Made by a program: the position numbers and the translations under genes. This document shows, in pieces, positions 25,548 to 32,516 of a stretch of 64,000 nucleotides of DNA. Source of the stretch: an uncultured Eubacteriales bacterium (lineage in GTDB: Bacteria > Bacillota > Clostridia > Oscillospirales > CAG-272); NCBI GenBank assembly GCA_934467415.1, contig CAKSLQ010000004.1, forward strand, positions 62,001 to 126,000. Direction: 5' to 3'. Numbering within the stretch: position 1 is the first letter of the stretch; each line of letters starts with the position of its first letter. Below the pieces are notes generated by a model, which did not search any database, was not told where the DNA came from, and was given only the letters and a program-made list of their open reading frames with translations.

Positions 25548-26291
25548 ATGAAAGAACTGCAAAGAATTTTAAGCTATGTCCGCCGCGCGGCGGACGAATA
25601 CGATATGATCCGCGCGGGCGACAGGATCTGCGTCGGCGTCTCCGCCGGCAAGGATTCGCTCACCCTGCTCGTCGCGCTGGCCGAGCTGCGGCGGTTTTAT
25701 CCGAAGCCGTTCACGCTCTGCGCCGTCACGGTCGATCTCGGCTTTCCGGGCGCGGACTACAGCGAGATCGAAGAACTCTGCCGCCGTCTCGCGGTCGAAT
25801 ACCGCGTGGTGCCGACCGAGATCGGCAAGGTCGTCTTCGACATCCGGCACGAGAAAAATCCCTGCTCCCTCTGCGCCAAAATGCGGCGCGGCGCGCTGCA
25901 CGCGGCGGCAAAGGAGATGGGCTGCACCTCGGTTGCGCTCGGCCACCATTTCGACGACGCGGTGGAGACCTTCATGCTCAACCTGTTTTACGAGGGGCGC
26001 ATCGGCTGCTTTTCGCCGGTGACCTATCTCTCGAACACCGGGCTTTACCTGATCCGCCCGATGCTCTATGTGCCGGAAAAGCAGATCCGCTATTTCGCAT
26101 CGCGGGCGAGCCTGCCCGTGGCGGCCAGCCAATGTCCCGCGAACGGAAATACCGAGCGGGAGAGCATGAAGCAGCTGCTGCACACGCTCGAGCGGGAACA
26201 CAAAGGCATCAAGCACCGCATCTTCGGCGCGATGGAACGCGGCGAGGTGGACGGCTTCAAGGTGACCGGCTGCACGCCGGACGAAGAATGA
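25548..26291 (+). CDS. TtcA/TilS-family tRNA-modifying PP-loop ATPase
   Basis: This 247-residue N-type ATP pyrophosphatase has the PP-loop as SAGKDSLTL, a CSLCAKMRRG pair of cysteines and a third Cys in CPANGN. That is the pattern of TtcA-type proteins, which use an iron-sulfur cluster to thiolate tRNA cytidine 32. LGHHFDDAVETFMLNLFYEG is the second conserved motif. The first Gly of the usual SGGKDS is Ala. The closest purine-rich ribosome site (GGAGG) is 16 bases before the ATG, longer than ideal, and no nearer in-frame start exists. It is followed by the GpsA-like gene 20 bases downstream. Confidence 0.85.
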   Translation: MKELQRILSYVRRAADEYDMIRAGDRICVGVSAGKDSLTLLVALAELRRFYPKPFTLCAVTVDLGFPGADYSEIEELCRRLAVEYRVVPTEIGKVVFDIRHEKNPCSLCAKMRRGALHAAAKEMGCTSVALGHHFDDAVETFMLNLFYEGRIGCFSPVTYLSNTGLYLIRPMLYVPEKQIRYFASRASLPVAASQCPANGNTERESMKQLLHTLEREHKGIKHRIFGAMERGEVDGFKVTGCTPDEE

Positions 26292-26311
26292 TAAGGAAAG
26301 AAGGAAGACCG

Positions 26312-27268
26312 ATGAAGATTTCAATGATAGGCAGCGGCAGATGGGGCACGTTTATCGCCTGGTATCTCGACAGCATCGGACACACGGTCAAGCTGTACGG
26401 CCCCGCAGACACGCCGCACATGCAGGCGCTGCTTGCCACGCGGTCGAACGGGACGGTCACGCTGCCCGAGAGCGTGGAGCTGGTCTGCGACATTCATGCG
26501 CTGGCCGACGCGGACGTGATCGGCATCTCTGTGCCCTCGCAGGCACTGCACGGGCTGATGGGCGAGCTGCGCGACGCAAAGCTCACAGACAAGAAGTTTG
26601 TCCTCTGCATGAAGGGCATCGACATCGAGAGCGGCAAGAGACTCAGCGAGATTGCTTCCGAGGGGGCGGGGCATGACCGCGTCGCCGTCTGGATCGGCCC
26701 GGGCCACCCGCAGGAGTTCTGCCGCGGTATCCCCAACTGCATGGTCATCGACTCGGCCAACGAGGCGCTCAAGCGCGAGCTGGTCGAGGCGTTTTCCGGC
26801 AAGCTGATCCGCTTCTACTTCGGCAGCGACCTCATCGGCAACGAGGTCGGCGCGGCGGCGAAAAACGTCATCGGCATCGCCGCGGGGATGCTGGACGGCA
26901 TGGGCGTCTCCTCGCTCAAGGGCGCGCTGATGGCGCGCGGCGCACGCGAGGTCGCGCGGCTGATCCGCGCCATGGGCGGCAATGAGCTGTCCGCCTACGG
27001 CCTCTGCCACCTCGGCGACTACGAAGCGACGGTCTTCTCCAGATTCAGCCACAACCGTCAGTTCGGTGAATCCTTTGTCAAGGGTGAAGCCTATACCGAT
27101 CTCGCCGAGGGCTACTACACCGTCAAGGCGATGATGAAGCTCGCCGACCGCTACAAGGTCGAGCTGCCGATCTCGACGGCGGTCTATGCCGTGCTCTACG
27201 AGGGGGTGCCGCCGAAGGCGGCGATCGACGCGCTGTTTGAGCGCAGCCTGAAAGAGGAATTCATCTGA
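26312..27268 (+). CDS. GpsA-like NAD(P)H-dependent glycerol-3-phosphate dehydrogenase
   Basis: This 318-residue Rossmann-fold dehydrogenase starts MKISMIGSGRWGTFIAWYL. CMKGIDIESG, WIGPGHPQEF (for the usual LSGPS/FA loop), AAAKNVIGIAAGMLDG with the catalytic Lys, and CHLGDYEATVFSRFSHNR match GpsA at each conserved block but with atypical residues. It may be GpsA, supplying glycerol 3-phosphate for PlsY, or a divergent paralogue. AAGGAAG precedes the start. Its stop overlaps the next ATG by one base (TGATG). Confidence 0.82.
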   Translation: MKISMIGSGRWGTFIAWYLDSIGHTVKLYGPADTPHMQALLATRSNGTVTLPESVELVCDIHALADADVIGISVPSQALHGLMGELRDAKLTDKKFVLCMKGIDIESGKRLSEIASEGAGHDRVAVWIGPGHPQEFCRGIPNCMVIDSANEALKRELVEAFSGKLIRFYFGSDLIGNEVGAAAKNVIGIAAGMLDGMGVSSLKGALMARGAREVARLIRAMGGNELSAYGLCHLGDYEATVFSRFSHNRQFGESFVKGEAYTDLAEGYYTVKAMMKLADRYKVELPISTAVYAVLYEGVPPKAAIDALFERSLKEEFI

Positions 27269-27597
27269 TGGGGCTGCTTTCGCGCTTTGCAAAGAAAAAT
27301 ACCGCCTCGCCCGCCTACAGACGGCAGATGGCGCAGATGATCAGCAACAAACGCATCAAGTATGTCGGCGAGCGGCGGGACGGCGTCGAGGAGGTCATCG
27401 GCAAGGGCGGCAGCATCTCGATCCGCGGCGACGAGATTCTGCTCTTTTCCTCGGCAGACGTGCTGCTGCGGGCGAAAATCGCCGACATGGACGCCTCCGA
27501 GTTGCTTTCCAAGGACGGCGTCATCATCACCGCGCCCGACCTTGAGCACGGCGGCGAGGTGCGCACCGTGATCGTCTATTATGTGTATTACCGTTAG
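27268..27597 (+). CDS. Uncharacterised small protein between gpsA-like gene and ispD
   Basis: I do not recognise this 109-residue protein. A basic N terminus (MGLLSRFAKKNTASPAYRRQ) leads into a beta-rich domain (GDEILLFSSADVLLRAKIADMDASELL) ending VIVYYVYYR. There is no signal peptide or membrane segment. It is translationally coupled to the preceding gene by the TGATG overlap, and ispD starts nine bases after its stop. Co-transcription with glycerophosphate and isoprenoid genes is the only clue to its role. Confidence 0.75.
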   Translation: MGLLSRFAKKNTASPAYRRQMAQMISNKRIKYVGERRDGVEEVIGKGGSISIRGDEILLFSSADVLLRAKIADMDASELLSKDGVIITAPDLEHGGEVRTVIVYYVYYR

Positions 27598-27606
27598 GAG
27601 GCGCGC

Positions 27607-28383
27607 ATGAAAAAAGAGGGGCTTCTGTACCGTGTGAAGAATGCTGCCACGGCGTTTTTCGGCGGGACAAAATTCACAAGCGCGGTCATCCTGGCGGGCG
27701 GCAGCGGCACGCGCGTCGGCGCGGACAGAACCAAGCAGATGATCGAGCTCTGCGGCAAGCCGCTGGTGGTGCATACGCTGCTCACCTTTGAGGCGTGTGA
27801 TTATGTAAACGAGATCGTGGTCGTTGCAAAAAAAGATGAGATCGCAAAGTATGAGGAATTCCGCACCACCTACGGCCTTGACAAGCTGACGAAGGTCGTC
27901 GAGGGCGGCGAGACGCGGCAGATGTCGGCGAAAAACGGCTTTGACGCCGTTGACGCGCGGGCGGCTTACGTCGCCATCCACGACGGTGCGCGCGCGCTGA
28001 TTACGCCGGAAAGGATCGGCGAGGTCATCCTCGCGGCCTATGCGCACGGTGCGGCGATCGCCGCCGTCCGCGCGACCGATACCGTGAAATATGCGTCGGG
28101 CGGCTTTGTCGCCGAGACGCTGGACAGAAACGACATCTGGCTTGCCCAAACGCCGCAGGTCTTCCGCGATGAGATTTACCGCGCCGCGGCGTACACGGCG
28201 GAAAAGGATGGCTTTGCCGCCACCGATGACGCATCACTGGCCGAGCGTATCGGCATCGGCGTGTACCTGGTGGACTGCGGCGCCGAAAACTTCAAGGTCA
28301 CGGTCGGGAGCGACCTTTCCCGCGCCGAAATCCTGCTGAAAGAAAGGGAGGAGAAGAACCATGCGCGTGGGACAGGGATATGA
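27607..28383 (+). CDS. ispD: 2-C-methyl-D-erythritol 4-phosphate cytidylyltransferase
   Basis: This 258-residue enzyme performs the third step of the MEP isoprenoid pathway. VILAGGSGTRVGADRTKQ is the CTP-binding loop, VAIHDGARALI the metal-binding segment and LAQTPQVFRDEIY the substrate loop. The first 22 residues (MKKEGLLYRVKNAATAFFGGTK) extend beyond most IspD proteins. GGAGG precedes the ATG. The gene overlaps ispF by 23 bases in another frame, so the two are tightly coupled. Confidence 0.95.
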   Translation: MKKEGLLYRVKNAATAFFGGTKFTSAVILAGGSGTRVGADRTKQMIELCGKPLVVHTLLTFEACDYVNEIVVVAKKDEIAKYEEFRTTYGLDKLTKVVEGGETRQMSAKNGFDAVDARAAYVAIHDGARALITPERIGEVILAAYAHGAAIAAVRATDTVKYASGGFVAETLDRNDIWLAQTPQVFRDEIYRAAAYTAEKDGFAATDDASLAERIGIGVYLVDCGAENFKVTVGSDLSRAEILLKEREEKNHARGTGI

Positions 28384-28834
28384 TGTACACCGCCTCGTAC
28401 CGGGGCGCGATCTGATTCTCGGCGGCGTGAAAATCGGGCATCCGCTCGGGCTGCTCGGCCATTCGGACGCAGACGTGCTGCTGCACGCGATTTCGGACGC
28501 GCTGCTCGGCGCGGCCGCGCTCGGTGACATCGGCAAGCACTTTCCGGACAAGGATCCCGCCTACAAAGGCGCGGACTCGCTGCATCTCCTGTCTCTTGTC
28601 GGCGGGATGCTGACGGCGCACGGCTATCGGATCGTCAATATCGACGCGACCGTGATCGCCGAAGAGCCGAAGCTCGCGCCGCACATCGCGGCCATGCGGG
28701 CAAACATTGCCGCGGCACTCGGGATGGCCACCGATGCAGTCAGCGTCAAGGCGACCACCGAGGAGCGGCTCGGTTTTACCGGCACGCGCGAGGGCATCGC
28801 CGCGCAGGCGATCTGCCTGATTGACGAGAAATAA
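28361..28834 (+). CDS. ispF: 2-C-methyl-D-erythritol 2,4-cyclodiphosphate synthase
   Basis: This 157-residue enzyme closes the cyclodiphosphate ring in the MEP pathway. RVGQGYDVHRLVPG holds the zinc-binding Asp and His, LGHSDADVLLHAISDALLGAAALGDIG continues the signature, and KATTEERLGFTGTREGIAAQA is the C-terminal family motif. GGAGG lies within the end of ispD. It is the last gene of the unit that runs from the TtcA-like gene, and it is followed by a hairpin block. Confidence 0.97.
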   Translation: MRVGQGYDVHRLVPGRDLILGGVKIGHPLGLLGHSDADVLLHAISDALLGAAALGDIGKHFPDKDPAYKGADSLHLLSLVGGMLTAHGYRIVNIDATVIAEEPKLAPHIAAMRANIAAALGMATDAVSVKATTEERLGFTGTREGIAAQAICLIDEK

Positions 28835-28841
28835 AAAATCA

Positions 28842-29003
28842 GTCGAAAACCGATGTTTTCGACCGGTGCAATGTCGATTGCTCGCGTCTCGCTCACTGCT
28901 CGCGACATTTAGGAGTAAAAAAGTCGGCACAGCCGCCTTTTTTACGAGATTTTTACAGAATAGGCATGTTGCGCCGACCCTGTCGGGCTGCCGGAGCAGC
29001 CCG
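28842..29003. repeat. Block of four inverted repeats downstream of ispF
   Basis: Four separate hairpins crowd 160 bases: GTCGAAAAC-4-GTTTTCGAC (28842-28863), AATGTCG...CGACATT (28870-28909), the terminator at 28915-28945, and CGGGCTGC-4-GCAGCCCG (28984-29003). The whole ispF-rpe gap (28835-29139) holds no gene. It may be a small mobile or REP-like element, but no second copy exists in the window. Confidence 0.5.
28915..28945. terminator. Bidirectional terminator after ispF
   Basis: GTAAAAAAG and CTTTTTTAC enclose an inner CGGC-ACA-GCCG stem, giving the A-run/stem/T-run form that works on both strands. Confidence 0.8.
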
Positions 29004-29139
29004 TATAGAGTCGTTTTGCCGCCGCAGTATTTTTCACACACGTCCTCGGTTTTTTCGTCCCTGCCGCGGCGGCGGACGGGATTTTCGCTATTAACAGGAT
29101 ATGGCGGGACGGCAGTTCTGCCACCGCAAAGGAGTACAT

Positions 29140-29796
29140 ATGATGCAGATTTCCCCCTCGGTTCTGTCCGCAGACCTGGCAAAGCTCTATGACGAGTGCG
29201 CTGCGATCGATGCGGCGGGCGCCGATCTCATTCACCTCGACGTCATGGACGGCGCATTTGTGCCGAACCTCACGTTCGGTGCGCCGGTCATCAAATGGGC
29301 GCGCCCCGCAACGAAACGGCCGTTTGACGTGCACCTGATGATCAACGAGCCGATCCGCTACATCGCGGATTTTGCAAAGGCGGGGGCGGACATCCTCACC
29401 GTGCATATCGAGGCGTGCAGCGACCTCGGCGCGACGATTGACGCCATCCGCGCGGCGGGCGTGCGCGTCGGCGTGTCGGTCAAGCCAAACACCCCGGCCG
29501 AGGCGCTGTTCCCGTGGCTTTGCAAAATCGACTTGGCGCTCGTCATGACGGTGGAGCCCGGCTTCGGCGGGCAGGGGCTGATTGAAGAGACGCTTCCGAA
29601 GATCGCCGCGCTGCGCGCCGAGGCGGATCGCCGCGGCCTTGCGCTCGACATCGAGGTGGACGGCGGTATCAAGGCGGAGAACATCGGGCATGTCGCCTCC
29701 TTCGGCGCAAACATCTTCGTCGCCGGTTCGTCCGTGTTCGGCAAAGCCGACCGCGCCGCGGCCATCGCCGCGCTGCGCGCCGCCGCCGAGCAGTAG
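29140..29796 (+). CDS. rpe: Ribulose-phosphate 3-epimerase
   Basis: This 218-residue TIM-barrel enzyme interconverts ribulose 5-phosphate and xylulose 5-phosphate in the pentose phosphate pathway. ISPSVLSADLAKL, LIHLDVMDGAFVPNLTFG, FDVHLMI, VMTVEPGFGGQG and IEVDGGIKAENI are the family motifs with the metal-binding His and Asp residues. An ATG at 29101 is in frame, but AAAGGAG at 29128 points to 29140 (or the adjacent 29143). It forms a single-gene unit ended by a terminator. Confidence 0.96.
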   Translation: MMQISPSVLSADLAKLYDECAAIDAAGADLIHLDVMDGAFVPNLTFGAPVIKWARPATKRPFDVHLMINEPIRYIADFAKAGADILTVHIEACSDLGATIDAIRAAGVRVGVSVKPNTPAEALFPWLCKIDLALVMTVEPGFGGQGLIEETLPKIAALRAEADRRGLALDIEVDGGIKAENIGHVASFGANIFVAGSSVFGKADRAAAIAALRAAAEQ

Positions 29797-29806
29797 AGAA
29801 AAAGAG

Positions 29807-29834
29807 AAAGCGCTTGCCGGGCAAGCGCTTTTTT
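29807..29834. terminator. Bidirectional terminator between rpe and the AraC gene
   Basis: AAAGCGCTTG, a short loop and CAAGCGCTTTTTT, located just past the rpe stop and just past the end of the convergent minus-strand gene. Confidence 0.9.
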
Positions 29835-29855
29835 GCTTCTATATTTAATTTATAT

Positions 29856-30671
29856 TTATACTTCGTTTCGGTACTGCGACGGCGTCACGCCGACGACGGC
29901 AGTGAACACCTTACAGAAATGCGGTGCATCGAAAAAGCCGAGAATATTGGAGACCTCCGTGATCGAGATCTCGGGCGAGCTGGCCAGCAGCATTTTTGCC
30001 TTTTCGATCTTCGCGTGCATACGGTATTGCGAGGGCGACATGCCGGTATGCGATTTGAACGCGCGGCGGAAGGATGTCTCGCACAGGCAGCACATCTTTG
30101 CAAGTGCCGCCACCGACACGTTGCTCTCCACATGCTTGTTCAGATAGAAGATGGCAGGCGCGATGTTGCGCTTGATCTCCGTGTTCAGCTGCTTGCGGGA
30201 CTCATGGTCGGCGAGGCGGTCGAGAAAATTGCAGAAGCGGGACGTGTTTTTCAGATAGACTGCGCGTGTGCTTCGGCTGTTCTCGCAGATGTGCTGCAAA
30301 TCGCTGACGAGATTGGCCGGCGTTTCTTCTATGATGCAGACGACCCGGTCGGCAAAGCACAGTTCTTCGCGCTTGTCCCGCAGCGCGAAATTTACAAGGA
30401 GGTCGGAGCAGTTTTCGCCGTCCTTTTCAAAGCGGATCAGGTATTCGCACCCCTTGGGGATATAGAGCAGGTTTCCTTTGGTGAAGCGGGCGCGCGCACC
30501 GTCCGGATATTCGATGGAGACGGCGCCGCTGCAAATGTACATAAAACCCTGCTTCGGCCGCGGCGCGCCGATGAAGTTCCAGCTTGCGCCCGGCTCCCAT
30601 TCCTGCAAAACGCCGCAGATGTGGCAGAGTACATGCTCGATGCTGATGTCCGCGTAGTCAATGATCCGCAT
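29856..30671 (-). CDS. AraC-family transcriptional regulator
   Basis: This 271-residue regulator has an N-terminal cupin sensor (GFMYICSGAVSIEYPDGARARFTKGNLLYIPKG) and a C-terminal pair of helix-turn-helix motifs. These are NVSVAALAKMCCLCETSFRRAFKSHTG and SITEVSNILGFFDAPHFCKVFTAVVGVTPSQYR, the AraC signature. The cupin suggests a sugar or similar small ligand. It is divergent from the solute-binding lipoprotein at 30861 with a 189-bp shared gap, so it probably controls that cluster. AAAGGGG precedes the start. Confidence 0.93.
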   Translation of the reverse strand: MRIIDYADISIEHVLCHICGVLQEWEPGASWNFIGAPRPKQGFMYICSGAVSIEYPDGARARFTKGNLLYIPKGCEYLIRFEKDGENCSDLLVNFALRDKREELCFADRVVCIIEETPANLVSDLQHICENSRSTRAVYLKNTSRFCNFLDRLADHESRKQLNTEIKRNIAPAIFYLNKHVESNVSVAALAKMCCLCETSFRRAFKSHTGMSPSQYRMHAKIEKAKMLLASSPEISITEVSNILGFFDAPHFCKVFTAVVGVTPSQYRNEV

Positions 30672-30707
30672 AAGGCATCCCCTTTCTCTGCAAGAGGCTT
30701 TTCTTTT

Positions 30708-30736
30708 ATTCTAATATAGGCGGACGCACATTGCAA
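30708..30736 (-). promoter_or_regulatory. Promoter of the AraC regulator gene
   Basis: On the minus strand TTGCAA, a 17-bp spacer and TAGAAT. It has no TG extension, unlike most promoters here. Confidence 0.6.
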
Positions 30737-30828
30737 GTCTTTTGCATGGGAAAATGCCGAAATCTACAAATCAAGAATCGCAATATACTATAAAGCGGAA
30801 AGACGCCGTGCTATCATGAAACTGTAAA

Positions 30829-30845
30829 CGGCGGAGAAGCCGCCG
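30829..30845 (+). other. Hairpin next to the ribosome site of the solute-binding protein gene
   Basis: CGGCGG-AGAAG-CCGCCG lies immediately before GGAGGGAGG. No convincing promoter hexamers were found for this gene, which fits activator-dependent expression. Confidence 0.45.
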
Positions 30846-30860
30846 GAGGGAGGACTGCGT

Positions 30861-32318
30861 ATGAAAAGACTGATTCTGTTTGCCGCATCGGCGGCGCTTT
30901 GCTGCGGGCTGCTTGCATCCTGCGGCGAAAAAACGCCTGCCGTTACATCCGGAGACACGACCGCGGAGACGGTCGAGACCGCGCTGAAAGTACCCACCGC
31001 GGATTACGGCGGCCATACGTTCAACTTCCTGTCGGCGGGCTATATCACTTACAACGACTTTGACTTTGAGGAAGAAAGCTCCATGCCGCTGCCGAACGCG
31101 CAGTACAAGCGCCGCCGCAAGGTGGAGGAAGACTTCGGCGTGACCATCAAGGAGACGCTGGACAACAGCTATCCGACTGCCAGCGTCACCGCAGGCCCCG
31201 GCTATATGTCTCTGATTACCGCCTACACGGCGGGCGACGCGGAGTATGACGCGGCGCTGATCGCCGGGTACGACGTGTCCGGCCTTGCCTATGTCGGCGC
31301 GCTGTACGACATGGCGTCCATCGACACGCTGGATCTGACCAACAGCTGGTGGGATCAGAACGCCAACGAGAGTCTGACGCTGAAGGGCGTGACCTTCTTC
31401 ACCACGGGCGACATCACCTGCTCGGACAATGATGCGGTCAACATCATCGTCTTCAACAAGGCGCTGCAGGAGCAGTACGGGCTGGAGAATTTCTACGATG
31501 CGGTTGACGACGGCACCTGGACGCTGGACAAGTTCGGCACGCTGGCAAGACAGGTCACGGAGGACCTCAACCAGGACGGACAGATGGATCAGAACGACCG
31601 CTTCGGTCTGATCTGCTGGGACGACTCCATCTGTGCGATTGTCAGCGCGGCAGGGCAGCGCTGCTGCATCATTAACGGCAGCGGCGAGATGGAGCTGACG
31701 CTCTACAACGAGTCCACGCTGTCCGCGCTGGAAAACTATATGCAGTTGGTCAACGACAAGACGCATACCTTTGTATACAAGCGCGTCATGAGCGACGCAA
31801 CCTCGATCTGGCTGAACAATCAGGGCCTTTTCTGGACGACGCGCATCGACGTGGTGCCGCGCTTCCGCAATATGGACAGCGATTTCGGCATTCTGCCGTA
31901 TCCGAAGCTGACCGAGACGCAGACCGACTATTATTCCTGCCTTGCGCCCTGGAACAGCCAGTTCATCTGCGTGCCCGTGGTGCAGGAGGACGTCAGCCGC
32001 ACCGGCGTGCTGCTGGAAGCGCTCGGCTACTACGGTCAGCAGATCGTCCTGCCCGCTTACTATGATGTCAACCTGGTCGGTCAGTCCTCGCGCGATGAGG
32101 AGTCCGAGGCCATGCTGGACATCATCTTCGGCAACGTCGTGTACGACATCGGGTATATCTACCGTGTCGGTCCGTACAACAAGGAGCTGATCTATATGCT
32201 CCGCGCGGGGGACACGAGCTTTGCCTCCCGGTATGATTCGCTGCTCGGCAAGGCCGAGACCACGCTGAAGACGATCAACACCGCCTATTCCATGGCGGTT
32301 GCCGACTGGCAGAAATAA
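30861..32318 (+). CDS. Orphan ABC extracellular solute-binding lipoprotein
   Basis: This 485-residue protein is a lipid-anchored periplasmic-type binding protein. The signal peptide ends LLASC with the lipidated Cys at residue 21, and an acidic/Thr linker follows. The body resembles family 1 sugar-binding proteins: WDQNANESLTLKGVTFFTTGDI, WTLDKFGTLARQVTEDLNQDGQMD with an EF-hand-like calcium loop near residues 235-245, and FGILPYPKLTETQ. Some such proteins bind oligosaccharides. No permease or ATPase gene is nearby, so its transporter must be encoded elsewhere. It is divergent from the AraC gene and ends in a terminator. Confidence 0.85.
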   Translation: MKRLILFAASAALCCGLLASCGEKTPAVTSGDTTAETVETALKVPTADYGGHTFNFLSAGYITYNDFDFEEESSMPLPNAQYKRRRKVEEDFGVTIKETLDNSYPTASVTAGPGYMSLITAYTAGDAEYDAALIAGYDVSGLAYVGALYDMASIDTLDLTNSWWDQNANESLTLKGVTFFTTGDITCSDNDAVNIIVFNKALQEQYGLENFYDAVDDGTWTLDKFGTLARQVTEDLNQDGQMDQNDRFGLICWDDSICAIVSAAGQRCCIINGSGEMELTLYNESTLSALENYMQLVNDKTHTFVYKRVMSDATSIWLNNQGLFWTTRIDVVPRFRNMDSDFGILPYPKLTETQTDYYSCLAPWNSQFICVPVVQEDVSRTGVLLEALGYYGQQIVLPAYYDVNLVGQSSRDEESEAMLDIIFGNVVYDIGYIYRVGPYNKELIYMLRAGDTSFASRYDSLLGKAETTLKTINTAYSMAVADWQK

Positions 32319-32328
32319 ACGCAAGCGC

Positions 32329-32354
32329 AAAAAGCCGTCCGAGACGGCTTTTTT
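32329..32354 (+). terminator. Terminator after the solute-binding protein gene
   Basis: AAAAAGCCGTC, a 3-base loop and GACGGCTTTTTT, eleven bases past the stop codon. Confidence 0.9.
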
Positions 32355-32357
32355 GCG

Positions 32358-32386
32358 TTGCACGGCGGCTTGCGGTATGGTATAAT
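32358..32386 (+). promoter_or_regulatory. Promoter of the 614-residue protein and SLH protein genes
   Basis: TTGCAC, a 17-bp spacer and TATAAT preceded by TGG. The predicted leader is about 120 bases long and contains a small CGGT-AAAA-ACCG hairpin near its start. Confidence 0.75.
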
Positions 32387-32516
32387 CAAAACAGGTCGGT
32401 AAAAACCGAAATATACAAATAACAAGCCGCATCCTACATTCCATTTTCTCGACCCCGTGATAGAATAAGGATGAAGTCGATTTCCCATCATCATTTGTTT
32501 TTCGGAGGAAAAGAAA

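Noticed and set aside
25475..26311. A longer N-terminal form of the GpsA-like protein running through the TtcA-like gene frame
   Set aside because: The upstream part is an Arg-rich shadow of the TtcA-like gene; the Rossmann start MKISMIGSG follows a clear AAGGAAG site at 26312.
28842..28863. GTCGAAAAC hairpin as the ispF terminator
   Set aside because: No T-run follows on the plus strand. The hairpin at 28915-28945 has the proper form, so it was chosen instead.
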